Assembly (NCBI GenBank): GCA_000438255.1
Contig: FR901952.1
Location: forward strand, 1 to 21,417
Source: Clostridium sp. CAG:389
GTDB taxonomy: Bacteria > Bacillota > Clostridia > TANB77 > CAG-508
Reading direction: 5' to 3'
Length of the DNA stretch: 21,417 nt
Shown: positions 7,313 through 15,125 of the stretch, one piece after another
Position numbering within the stretch: the stretch's first letter is position 1
How the letters are laid out: the number at the start of each line of letters is the position of its first letter
Translations under genes and position numbers: made by a program
The notes under the pieces: model-generated
Database searches by the model: none
Told to the model about the DNA's origin: nothing
What the model saw: the letters and a program-made list of their open reading frames with translations, nothing else

Positions 7313-7897
7313 TTACTTTTTTTTAATTTTATTCTTAGTAATACCTTTAATTTCAATTTCTCCGATTTCATCTGTTCTATAAATTTTAACTCCCATATCC
7401 TTTAAATTTTGAATCGTTATATCTGAAGGATGACCGAAATTATTATCTTTGCCAACGCCAATGACAGCATAATTGGGCTTAACAGCCTTTAAGAAATCAA
7501 TTGTTGATGAAGTTTTTGAACCATGATGTGCAACTTTTAAAACATCTGCCTTCAAAATGTTTTTATTTTTTGAATACTTTGCTAAAATTGCTTTTTCTGC
7601 AATCTCTTCAATATCTCCTGTAAACGACATTGAAAAATTTTTATATTTAAGTTTGCATACTAACGAATTATTATTAATTGCATTTTCAGAAATCATATTA
7701 TCAATACATGGCCAAAGAACATCAAAAAATAAATTTCTTTCAATATTTATTTTTTGTCCAGCCTCAACCACATTTACTTTTATATTTTTCTTTTTTACAA
7801 TTTCAATAAACTTTTTGTAATTCTCACATTTTTCATATTGTTTACCAATAATAACATTATTAACTTTAATTTCTTGCATTATATATAGCAAACCGCC
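7313..7897 (-). CDS. comEC: ComEC DNA-uptake channel, C-terminal fragment (after frameshift)
   Basis: This fragment completes the metallo-beta-lactamase-like domain of ComEC, thought to degrade or process the non-transported DNA strand outside the membrane. It reads GGLLYIMQEIKVNNVIIG, then the internal SFTGDIEEIAEKAIL and VLKVAHHGSKTSSTIDFLKA motifs typical of the ComEC beta-lactamase domain, and NNFGHPSDITIQNL near the end. It lies one frame away from the upstream part and joins it directly at GTT-GGC-GGT if the base at 7898 is removed. The ATG codons inside it have no good ribosome binding site, so independent translation is unlikely. With the frame repaired, the total is 826 residues. Confidence 0.88.
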   Translation of the reverse strand, partial: GGLLYIMQEIKVNNVIIGKQYEKCENYKKFIEIVKKKNIKVNVVEAGQKINIERNLFFDVLWPCIDNMISENAINNNSLVCKLKYKNFSMSFTGDIEEIAEKAILAKYSKNKNILKADVLKVAHHGSKTSSTIDFLKAVKPNYAVIGVGKDNNFGHPSDITIQNLKDMGVKIYRTDEIGEIEIKGITKNKIKKK

Positions 7898-9794
7898 GAA
7901 CATGATCATTATCAAAATGACTAACTACAATAAAATCAATTGAATTAAAACCTCTATCCAGTAAATATGGCAACAACGTATTTTTTCCAACATCATAATT
8001 GGAATTTACACTTCCTCCACCATCTATCAATATCGTTTTATTTTGCGGAGTTACAATAAAAGTTGAATCACCTTGTCCAACATCAATAAAATAAATTTTT
8101 AATTTTTGAGGTATTACATTTATTATAATTGTTACCAAAATTGTAGCAAAAATAATCTTTTTTATCTTCTTTCTATTTTTTCTTAATTCTATTTTAATAA
8201 GTGCAATCAAATTTCTTATTCTTATTTGTGTTATTGTTAAAGTCTTAGAAAAATATATTTTATATACAAAAAACATCGTTCCAATCATTATGTAATATAG
8301 GACAATTTGAAATAAATTTGGTGTTGGTATATAAATTTTTGAAAATGGTATTTTACTGATATTTGATACATAAATTAATATTTTTATTGCAATTTTTATT
8401 ACATTTGTAAACATTTTCGCTATATTTTTATTTATTAAAATAATCAAAATAAATAAAAATCCTATTATAACTATTGGTCCTGCAATAATACTCAAAATTA
8501 AATTTGATAATAAAAAATATGGATTCAATGTATTTAGATTTGATATTATTATTGGCAAAATAAATAATTGAACTGAAATTGATATTGATATAATTTCTTC
8601 TATTTTTTCTATATGTTTTTGAATTATTGGTCTTATTTTATATTTATATATTTTATTTTTGATTTTAATGTTTTTGAATATCTGAATTAATTGCTTATTG
8701 AAAAAAATTATTCCTATAACTCCTCCATATGATAACTGTAGTCCTGCATTTAAAAGTAAGAAAGGATTATAAATTAAGATACAAAATAGTGATATTGCCA
8801 TTGATGTATATATATCATTTTTTCTATATATAATTTTTGAAAATAACATAAGTGTTCCCATAATTCCAGCTCTTGTAACCGATGGTGCAAAATTTGTAAT
8901 AAACATATAAAATATTAATACACATATACTTAAAATATATGTTTTTCTTTTTCCAAGCATTTTTCTTAACAGTATATTTACCCCTAAAACAACATATGCT
9001 ATATGCATTCCTGACACTGCCAAAATATGTGCCATACTTGCATTTCTAAAATTTTCTTGAACTTCATCATCTATGTTATTTTTATATCCTAATATTAGTC
9101 CTAGCAAAATTGATGATGTCTCATCATCTAATATTTCTTGTGTGTTATTTATTATTTTATTACAAATTTTATTTGATATTTGAAATACTATATTTGTTTG
9201 TTTTTCAGCTGTTTTTTCTATTTTTGAAGCTCTTATTGTCCCATAAACTTTTAATTGTTTTAAATAATTAGAATAATCAAATCCTTTATAGTTTCTTTGT
9301 TTTTCTGGTCTTTTATATTCTCCAACTATTTTTATTTTGTCTCCATATTCTAGTTTTATATTTTTATCTACTATTATATAAAATCTTAAATTTTGATTTT
9401 GTATTTTTATTTTATATTTATTGTAATACTGTTTTTCTTCTTTATTACTTATAATTATTCCTGTTAAAGTTATTTTTTTCTTTTGTGATAATTCTTCATA
9501 TATTTTTTCATATTTCTTATTTTGAATCAAAACTACTGTATTGGAAATTGTTGAGACTATTATTAATACTATGATAATTTTTGAATTAATAAATATTTTT
9601 ATATATCTAAAATATCTTTTTATTGAAAATAAATTTAATTTTTGTTTTAGCTTTTTGTGAATAAAAAATTTTTTATAAATTTCATATATTGCAATTATTG
9701 CTATATAAAATGGGACTACACTTATTTGTAAGTATAGTCCCACTATTATACCTATTATATATCCTATAATTGCAACTAAAATTGGTCTTTTCAA
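7866..9794 (-). CDS. comEC: ComEC/Rec2 DNA-uptake channel, N-terminal fragment
   Basis: ComEC is the inner-membrane channel that brings single-stranded DNA into the cell during natural transformation. The start is a TTG at 9794 behind AGGAGG. The order is: two or three N-terminal membrane helices, a DUF4131-type beta-rich region (about residues 100-200), the multi-spanning Competence domain (NFRNASMAHILAVSGMHIAY, TNFAPSVTRAGIMGTLML, NAGLQLSYGGVIG), and the start of the metallo-hydrolase domain (YFIDVGQGDSTFIVTPQNKT, ILIDGGG, VVSHFDNDHV). After residue 632 the frame breaks exactly within the metal-binding SHxDxDHxGG motif. A single extra base (7898) explains it. This is either a sequencing or strain indel or a recently inactivated gene. 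It lies 49 bases after nlpC, with gpr downstream. Confidence 0.92.
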   Translation of the reverse strand: MKRPILVAIIGYIIGIIVGLYLQISVVPFYIAIIAIYEIYKKFFIHKKLKQKLNLFSIKRYFRYIKIFINSKIIIVLIIVSTISNTVVLIQNKKYEKIYEELSQKKKITLTGIIISNKEEKQYYNKYKIKIQNQNLRFYIIVDKNIKLEYGDKIKIVGEYKRPEKQRNYKGFDYSNYLKQLKVYGTIRASKIEKTAEKQTNIVFQISNKICNKIINNTQEILDDETSSILLGLILGYKNNIDDEVQENFRNASMAHILAVSGMHIAYVVLGVNILLRKMLGKRKTYILSICVLIFYMFITNFAPSVTRAGIMGTLMLFSKIIYRKNDIYTSMAISLFCILIYNPFLLLNAGLQLSYGGVIGIIFFNKQLIQIFKNIKIKNKIYKYKIRPIIQKHIEKIEEIISISISVQLFILPIIISNLNTLNPYFLLSNLILSIIAGPIVIIGFLFILIILINKNIAKMFTNVIKIAIKILIYVSNISKIPFSKIYIPTPNLFQIVLYYIMIGTMFFVYKIYFSKTLTITQIRIRNLIALIKIELRKNRKKIKKIIFATILVTIIINVIPQKLKIYFIDVGQGDSTFIVTPQNKTILIDGGGSVNSNYDVGKNTLLPYLLDRGFNSIDFIVVSHFDNDHVRRFAIYNARN

Positions 9795-9843
9795 TATTAC
9801 CTCCTATAATTGCATTTTATAACTCTAAAATAACTGTAACATC

Positions 9844-11238
9844 TTAGAAAATTCTTCTTGCGCCAACATAGTTTGTTTTATAATATCCTGTTGATAATGT
9901 ATCAATTCTTACTCCTTGACTTTTATTTGCTGCATGGATAAATGAGTTTCCACCAATATATATTCCAACATGGTTTATTCCTGATTTTCCAAACATTACT
10001 AAGTCTCCCGCTTGTAAACTTGTTACTGATTGACCATTACTATATTGAGCTGCTGCTGTTCTGTTTAAATTTACTCCGAAATTTTTGTACACATATTGTG
10101 TAAATCCAGAGCAGTCAAATCCACTTGGACTTGTTCCCCCATATACATATTTGCATCCTAAAAATTGTTTTGCATAAGATACAACTGAATTTCCTGATTG
10201 TGATGTTGATGTAGATTCTGTTATTGTTTTTGTTTTAGTACTTGCAGTTGTTGATGTTGCTGTGTTTGTTGTAGTTGTGTTTTCAGTTGTTGTTGAATTT
10301 GTTGTTGTACTACTTTTTGCTGTTGCTTGTTCTCTTGTTGTTAATCCACTTCTTGATGTTTCCTTTGTTGTTGATGATAATAAGTTTTCTGCTATATATC
10401 CTTTTGTTCCGTTTACATCTACATATGACCATCCGTTTTCTGTTGACATTACTGTAACTTTTGTATTTATTGTTAGTTGTTTTAATGCTTGTGATGTTTT
10501 ATCAGCTTTTTCTCTTAAATTTACTGTTTGTGAATTTACATACATTGTTTTTGTTTGTTGTTCTGTTGTTGTATTTGTTGTATTATTTTCTGTGTTTGTT
10601 GTTGAACTATCGTTATCATCAACTAGAAAAAATACTACTTCTAATTCTCCTGTTGAATTAGTTCTTTTTGATATCATCCATCCCTCTCTGCCATCAGATG
10701 TTTTTATTTTAGCCCAGTCATTTAGTCTTTCTACAATTTCTACAACCTCGTCTTTTTTTACTTCATATAATTCTATTGAACTTATTAATGGTATTATTTT
10801 AAGTTTTTCATCCTCAGCTAATTTAACTTTTTCGTTTTTTGTAACATCTTCTGTTTTTGTTTCATTATTATTTATTGTTTCACTTGATGTTGTTGTGTTG
10901 CTTTCTGCTGTTATGCTATTTTCTGTTGTTTCATTTTTGTTTGTTGTGTTTGCAGCTTCTTTGTTTTCTACTTCTATTAAGTCTTTTCTTATATATCCTG
11001 TTATATTTTTATATTTTACTTTGTACCAATCTTCTTCTTCGTTTAAGATTTCTACTTCTTCTCCTAATGATGCTAATTCTAATACCTTAGAGTCTGCGTT
11101 TGCTTGTTCCCTAAGTTTTGCTGTTTCTACTACTACTTTTCCTGTGTTTGCTGCAAAGCTTATATTTATAAAAAGCAGTGTTGCTATTGCTATTATTGTC
11201 ATGAATATTATGCTTTTTATATTCAGTTTTATTTTCAT
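9844..11238 (-). CDS. Secreted NlpC/P60 endopeptidase with three SH3b domains
   Basis: This is a predicted exported peptidoglycan hydrolase cutting within or near the stem peptide (typically the D-Glu-diaminopimelate bond). A signal peptide spans residues 1-29 (hydrophobic IIFMTIIAIATLLFINI, then SFA-A). Three bacterial SH3 repeats follow at about 33-92, 140-205 and 231-290, each with the VxLREx...W/GWxYVxxxG(W/Y)I pattern; these bind the wall. Asn/Thr/Ser-rich linkers separate them, and one at about 291-348 is almost pure Thr/Ser. The NlpC/P60 domain fills 350-464, with the triad Cys376 (FDCSGFTQ), His423 (INHVGIYIG) and His435 (FIHAAN). It has its own consensus promoter at 11288-11316 and AAGGAG before the ATG. 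Roles could include division, growth or sporulation; the sequence does not decide. Confidence 0.94.
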   Translation of the reverse strand: MKIKLNIKSIIFMTIIAIATLLFINISFAANTGKVVVETAKLREQANADSKVLELASLGEEVEILNEEEDWYKVKYKNITGYIRKDLIEVENKEAANTTNKNETTENSITAESNTTTSSETINNNETKTEDVTKNEKVKLAEDEKLKIIPLISSIELYEVKKDEVVEIVERLNDWAKIKTSDGREGWMISKRTNSTGELEVVFFLVDDNDSSTTNTENNTTNTTTEQQTKTMYVNSQTVNLREKADKTSQALKQLTINTKVTVMSTENGWSYVDVNGTKGYIAENLLSSTTKETSRSGLTTREQATAKSSTTTNSTTTENTTTTNTATSTTASTKTKTITESTSTSQSGNSVVSYAKQFLGCKYVYGGTSPSGFDCSGFTQYVYKNFGVNLNRTAAAQYSNGQSVTSLQAGDLVMFGKSGINHVGIYIGGNSFIHAANKSQGVRIDTLSTGYYKTNYVGARRIF

Positions 11239-11287
11239 TTTTTTACTCCTTATATTATTATATTAATCCATCTTAAGTACGTTCCTT

Positions 11288-11316
11288 AGTATACAATTTT
11301 TTTACAAATTTGTCAA
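11288..11316 (-). promoter_or_regulatory. Sigma-A-type promoter of the nlpC-comEC-gpr run
   Basis: On the minus strand, TTGACA (11311-11316) and TATACT (11288-11293) are 17 bases apart. Transcription should start near 11281, giving a leader of about 40 nt before the NlpC/P60 gene. Confidence 0.85.
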
Positions 11317-11334
11317 GTTTTTACGGAAGCACAA

Positions 11335-11362
11335 AAATGGATGCCTTTTTAGGCATCCATTT
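11335..11362 (-). terminator. Terminator after ppaC
   Basis: AAATGGATGCC (11335-11345) and GGCATCCATTT (11352-11362) form a perfect 11-bp stem with a 6-base loop, followed by T on the minus strand. The stem overlaps the ppaC stop codon at 11361-11363. It closes the rpiB-tagO-hslO-ppaC operon. Confidence 0.88.
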
Positions 11363-12287
11363 ATATATTTTTATCTATGAATGGTAATAATTGTTTTTTT
11401 CTTGAAACAACACCTTCTAAGAATGCTGTATTATTTTCTAGTTTTACATTAAAGCCTTCTTCTACTGCATCTGTTTTTGTTCCTAATGCAATAATTTGAG
11501 AATTACTATTTAAAATATCTGTTATTGCTAATACGAACAAAGATAAACCTTTTTCTTCAATTGTTTTATTTATTGCAGCTTCTAATTCGCTTTGTCTTTT
11601 TAAAACATCTTCTATACTTACAGTATTTACTTGTGCTATAACAAATTTTGTTCCATCTTTATCTAAGCTTTTAGCATCTAACTTTATTAATTCTTCTGCT
11701 GAGAAATCATCTAAATCTGTTCCAGCTTTTAACATTTCTAATCCATATTTTTCTATGTTTATATCAGCTATTTTTCCTAATTCTTCTAATGCTTTTCTAT
11801 CATGGTCTGTTGTTGTTGGTGATTTTAATAATAATGTGTCAGAAATTATTGCACTTGCCATTAATATAGCTTCTGTTTTTTCAATTTCTATTCCCTTTGA
11901 CTTAAATTCTTCAAATAATATTGTTGATGTACATCCATATGGTTTTGCTGTGTAATATAATGGTTCTGATGTTTCAAAGTTTGCTATTCTGTGGTGGTCT
12001 GTTACACCTAGTATTTTAGCTTTCTCTATTCCATCTACACTTTGATTAAATTCATTATGGTCTACTAGTAATACTTCTTGATCTTCTTCTACTTTTTCTA
12101 TTAACTCTGGTGCTTCTAATTCTAAATAATTTAATACATATTGTGTTTCTTTATTTACATTTCCTAATCTTACTGCTCTAGATTTTTCACACCCTTCTTT
12201 TTTATTTAAAATTTCTTTTACCATTGATGAACAGATTGTGTCTGTGTCTGGATTTTTGTGTCCAAATATTAATACTTCATTTTTCAT
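11361..12287 (-). CDS. ppaC: Manganese-dependent inorganic pyrophosphatase (family II)
   Basis: This cytoplasmic enzyme hydrolyses pyrophosphate to two phosphates, pulling biosynthetic reactions forward. The 308 residues match family II (DHH superfamily) in length and motifs: GHKNPDTDTICSS with metal ligands His10, Asp14 and Asp16; VDHNEFNQ with Asp76; TDHHR with Asp97, His98 and His99; and the substrate-binding SRKKQLLPFI near the C-terminus. No CBS or DRTGG insert is present, so it is the simple, non-regulated form. The ATG at 12287 is almost touching the hslO stop, and its AGGAGG lies inside the end of hslO, so translation is probably coupled. It is the last gene of its operon. Confidence 0.97.
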   Translation of the reverse strand: MKNEVLIFGHKNPDTDTICSSMVKEILNKKEGCEKSRAVRLGNVNKETQYVLNYLELEAPELIEKVEEDQEVLLVDHNEFNQSVDGIEKAKILGVTDHHRIANFETSEPLYYTAKPYGCTSTILFEEFKSKGIEIEKTEAILMASAIISDTLLLKSPTTTDHDRKALEELGKIADINIEKYGLEMLKAGTDLDDFSAEELIKLDAKSLDKDGTKFVIAQVNTVSIEDVLKRQSELEAAINKTIEEKGLSLFVLAITDILNSNSQIIALGTKTDAVEEGFNVKLENNTAFLEGVVSRKKQLLPFIDKNI

Positions 12288-12288
12288 T

Positions 12289-13182
12289 TTAAATTCCTCC
12301 GTTAATTCTTTTTCCTAATATTTCTTCTAATTCTTCCTTAGAAAATTCATATTTTTTATTGCAAAAGTGGCAAACCAACTCGGCTTTTCCATCTTCTTCA
12401 ATCATTTCTTTTAAAACATTTTTGTCTAATGTTGCAAGTCCCTCTTCCATATGTTCTTTTGAGCAATCACATTCATATACAGGTGTTATATTTTCTTCAA
12501 TTAATTGAACATTTTCATCACCTGTCACTGCTTTTGCTATTTCTGATAATGTCATATTTTTATCTAACATTTTTGAAATTGCTCCTGCTTTAAAAATTGA
12601 TTGTTCTATTTTTGATATTTCTTCATCTGTTGCATCCGGCATTGGTGTAATTATATATCCACCAGCTGATTTAACTCCATTTTTATCTACTAAAACTCCC
12701 AAAGCAACTGCTGTGTTTTTTTGTTCTGATTTTGCAAAATATTCTGCAAAGTCTTCTGCTATTTCTCCTGAAATAAGTGGACATATTCCTACATATGGTT
12801 CTTTCAAACCTATATCTTTTATTACATTTATAAATCCTGCATTTCCAACAGCTCCACCTACATCTAATTTTCCCATATCATTTAATGGTAAATCAACAAC
12901 TGGATTTGATACATACCCTTTTACCCTTGGAAAATTATCTGATGTTACAAGCATTGTTCCTAATGGTCCATTTCCTTTCATTTGAACCGTTAATTTATCT
13001 TTTTCACTTTTCATTTCATTGCCCATTATGGCTGAAATTGTTAGTAAACGTCCAAATGCTGCTGTTGCTACTGGGCTTAAATCATGTATTTGTCTTGCTT
13101 TTTCCACAACTTCTGTTGTACTTGTGCATACCACTGATATTTTCCCATCATATGCTAAAAATTTCATTATTTTGTCTTGCAT
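12289..13182 (-). CDS. hslO: Hsp33 redox-regulated chaperone
   Basis: Hsp33 is a cytoplasmic holdase that becomes active when oxidants release zinc from its C-terminal cysteines and the protein unfolds partly. The 297 residues match the family. The N-terminal core has RLLTISAIMGNEMKSEKDKL and the GPLGTMLVTSDNFPRVKGYV stretch. The zinc switch is complete: ECDCSKEHM gives Cys238 and Cys240, and CHFC gives Cys271 and Cys274 (CxC...CxxC). The start follows AAAGGA. It lies between the TagO-rubredoxin gene and ppaC. The presence of a second cysteine-metal redox module (rubredoxin) in the neighbouring protein is suggestive but not proof of a shared role. Confidence 0.97.
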   Translation of the reverse strand: MQDKIMKFLAYDGKISVVCTSTTEVVEKARQIHDLSPVATAAFGRLLTISAIMGNEMKSEKDKLTVQMKGNGPLGTMLVTSDNFPRVKGYVSNPVVDLPLNDMGKLDVGGAVGNAGFINVIKDIGLKEPYVGICPLISGEIAEDFAEYFAKSEQKNTAVALGVLVDKNGVKSAGGYIITPMPDATDEEISKIEQSIFKAGAISKMLDKNMTLSEIAKAVTGDENVQLIEENITPVYECDCSKEHMEEGLATLDKNVLKEMIEEDGKAELVCHFCNKKYEFSKEELEEILGKRINGGI

Positions 13183-13218
13183 TTAATCTTTTATCCTTTC
13201 TTAATATTATTTTTCAAC

Positions 13219-14454
13219 TTATTCGTGAATTTGGAACATATCCTTTCCCTCACCACAAACTGGGCAAACCCAATCTTCTGGTAAATCATCAAATTTTGTT
13301 CCCTTTGCTATTCCTGCCTTTTCATTTCCAAACTTTGGATTATAAATGTACTTACATTGAGTACATTCATATTGTTCATTTCCTGTTCTCTCAACAGAAA
13401 AATTCTTATATCCTAATGCCACTGCAACAATCATTATTAATAAGAATGATAACGCTTTCCAAATTCCACTATCACATAGTATTACTGCAAACATTCCAAA
13501 TATTGCACTTATACCATATAAAATAAGAACTGCCTGTTTTTGGCTAAAACCTCTTGCTACTAATCTGTGATGTAAATGTCCTTTATCTGCTTTAAATATT
13601 GCCTTTATAGATTTTCCTTTTATTAATCTCCTTATTATTGCCCATACAGTATCAAATATTGGTAATCCCAATGCTATAAGTGGTAATACAATTACTGCTG
13701 CTGTATATGTTTTAGCAGAACCTAATATTGAAATTACAGCTAATGAAAAACCTAAAAAGTTTGAACCTGTATCCCCTAAAAATGTTTTTGCAGGTGTAAA
13801 ATTGAATGGTAAAAATCCTACCAATGCTCCTGCTAATGCCGTTATTAGTACTATTGATATTAATGATGAGCCATTTAATACAAATATTACTAATAATGAA
13901 ATTGCTGATATTATTGATATTCCTGATGATAGTCCGTCTAGTCCGTCTATCAAATTTATTGCATTTGTTACAATTATTATCCATGCTAATGTAATTAGTA
14001 TTGATGTTATTTCATGCATTTCTGGAAAGTTTAAGAATGGTAATGATATTCCTTCTATTCTTATTCCAGATGCTACTATGCATATTGATCCTAACAGTTG
14101 TCCTATTAACTTTGTTATTGGTTTTATTGTTTTTGTATCATCAACAACGCAAAAAGCTGAAATTATTAATATTCCACCCAAAAATCCTAATAGTTTTTCC
14201 CAATATTTTTGTATTCCAAATAAGTTTATTGAGTTTTCTATACTCATTACTATTAACATATATATTGTTGATACTAAAAATCCTAAAATTACTGCTGGTC
14301 CACCAAATTTTGGTATTGATCTTTTGTGTGCTCTTCTTTCATCTTTTGGAATATCTATTGCCCCTATTTTTTTTGCAATTTTCATTGTATATGGTGTAGT
14401 TACAAATGTTACTACAAATGCCAGTATAAATGCTATTGCTATGTTTCCCCACAT
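13219..14454 (-). CDS. TagO/WecA-like lipid-carrier glycosyltransferase fused to rubredoxin
   Basis: The first 350 residues are a polyprenyl-phosphate HexNAc-1-phosphate transferase of the MraY/WecA/TagO family, which loads a sugar phosphate from a UDP-sugar onto undecaprenyl phosphate at the membrane to start wall polymers such as teichoic acid. About ten membrane helices are visible. Family motifs are VVDDTK (Asp105, Asp106), NAINLIDGLDGL (164-175), FLGDTGSNFLG (225-235) and HLHHR (293-297), all present. Residues 362-411 are a complete rubredoxin: YECTQCKYIYNP and DWVCPVCGEGKD, with iron ligands Cys364, 367, 397 and 400. The reading frame is continuous, with only about 12 linking residues after the last helix. 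The start follows GGAGG. It is 14 bases after rpiB and 36 bases before hslO. The fusion is unusual; the electron partner is unknown. Confidence 0.93.
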   Translation of the reverse strand: MWGNIAIAFILAFVVTFVTTPYTMKIAKKIGAIDIPKDERRAHKRSIPKFGGPAVILGFLVSTIYMLIVMSIENSINLFGIQKYWEKLLGFLGGILIISAFCVVDDTKTIKPITKLIGQLLGSICIVASGIRIEGISLPFLNFPEMHEITSILITLAWIIIVTNAINLIDGLDGLSSGISIISAISLLVIFVLNGSSLISIVLITALAGALVGFLPFNFTPAKTFLGDTGSNFLGFSLAVISILGSAKTYTAAVIVLPLIALGLPIFDTVWAIIRRLIKGKSIKAIFKADKGHLHHRLVARGFSQKQAVLILYGISAIFGMFAVILCDSGIWKALSFLLIMIVAVALGYKNFSVERTGNEQYECTQCKYIYNPKFGNEKAGIAKGTKFDDLPEDWVCPVCGEGKDMFQIHE

Positions 14455-14468
14455 ATATATTCCTCCAA

Positions 14469-14915
14469 TTATTTCATATTATTTTTTTCTATTTCTTCTA
14501 CCATTTTTAGTCTTTCTTCATATCTTCCGCCTTTAAATTCTGTTCCTAACCAATTTCTTATTATGCATATTGCTTCATTTATTGTTAAATAGTCTCCTCC
14601 TAATGTTATTACATTTATATCATCATCTGCTTTTGCATATTTTGCTGATTCTTGGTCATGTATTGATGCAGCTCTTATTCCTTTAAATTTATTTGCTACT
14701 ACTGTCATTCCATATCCTGATCTGCATACCAATATTCCACATTCACATTCTTTATTTTGTATTGCTTCTGATACTTTTTTTGCGTATATTGGGTAGTCTG
14801 TTCTTTCTTCTGAGTTTGTTCCATAGTCTTTGTATTCTATTCCACTTTCTTCTAAATATTTTTTTATTTCTTCTTTTAATTTATATCCTCCGTGGTCTGC
14901 TCCTATTGCTATCAT
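14469..14915 (-). CDS. rpiB: RpiB/LacA/LacB-family sugar-phosphate isomerase
   Basis: RpiB interconverts ribose 5-phosphate and ribulose 5-phosphate in the non-oxidative pentose phosphate pathway; LacAB-type relatives act on galactose 6-phosphate. I start at the ATG at 14915, eight bases after AAGGAG, not at the GTG three codons earlier. The 148 residues contain GADHGGYKLK (Asp7, His8), YPIYAKKV, catalytic Cys64, VVANKFKGIRAA and FKGGRYEERL. Two sites differ from the usual family sequence: the anion-hole loop after the cysteine reads CRSGYGM, not CGTGIGM, and the usual HND(A)N motif reads DDDIN, losing the His implicated in ring opening. It may therefore be a specialised paralogue. It is the first gene of a four-gene operon with its own promoter. 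Confidence 0.88.
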   Translation of the reverse strand: MIAIGADHGGYKLKEEIKKYLEESGIEYKDYGTNSEERTDYPIYAKKVSEAIQNKECECGILVCRSGYGMTVVANKFKGIRAASIHDQESAKYAKADDDINVITLGGDYLTINEAICIIRNWLGTEFKGGRYEERLKMVEEIEKNNMK

Positions 14916-14983
14916 TTGTATCACTCCTTACTTTTCAGATATTGGTAAATCTTTTAATTTATTCCCAATATTTATTTTTGTTC

Positions 14984-15012
14984 ACTATATCACATTTTAT
15001 GCTTGATTACAA
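14984..15012 (-). promoter_or_regulatory. Promoter of the rpiB-tagO-hslO-ppaC operon
   Basis: On the minus strand TTGTAA (15007-15012) and TATAGT (14984-14989) are 17 bases apart, with TGTGA just before the -10. The predicted leader to the rpiB ATG is about 60 nt. Confidence 0.65.
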
Positions 15013-15065
15013 TATTTTTTGGTAAAAAAATGTCCGTTTGTGACATCTAAAATAACTTTGTACTA

Positions 15066-15111
15066 AAAATAAAATGTGAAACACTTTTTATTTTGTTTCA
15101 CATTTTATTTT
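15066..15111 (-). terminator. Terminator after the ABC substrate-binding protein gene
   Basis: Positions 15066-15082 and 15095-15111 are a 17-bp perfect inverted repeat (core AAAATGTGAAAC) with a 12-base loop and T-rich flanks. It separates the ABC transporter operon from the rpiB promoter. Confidence 0.8.
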
Positions 15112-15125
15112 AATATTAAATCAAT

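Noticed and set aside
7313..7915. Separate small metallo-hydrolase gene with its own ATG at 7915
   Set aside because: The first residues from that ATG are out of frame with ComEC and there is no ribosome binding site. The sequence is the direct continuation of ComEC after a one-base shift.
10200..10620. TTG-rich repetitive DNA as a possible microsatellite or mobile repeat
   Set aside because: It is explained by Thr/Asn/Ser-rich linkers between the SH3 and NlpC/P60 domains read on the minus strand.
10262..11266. Long plus-strand open frame (334 residues) opposite the NlpC/P60 gene
   Set aside because: It is antisense to a gene with clear domains, is dominated by Val/Ser/Phe from reversed Thr/Asn codons, and has no family motif or ribosome binding site.
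12885..14536. Several Leu/Ile/Phe-rich plus-strand frames opposite hslO and the TagO-rubredoxin gene
   Set aside because: Low-complexity mirror frames of membrane protein codons. No start signals and no recognisable domains.
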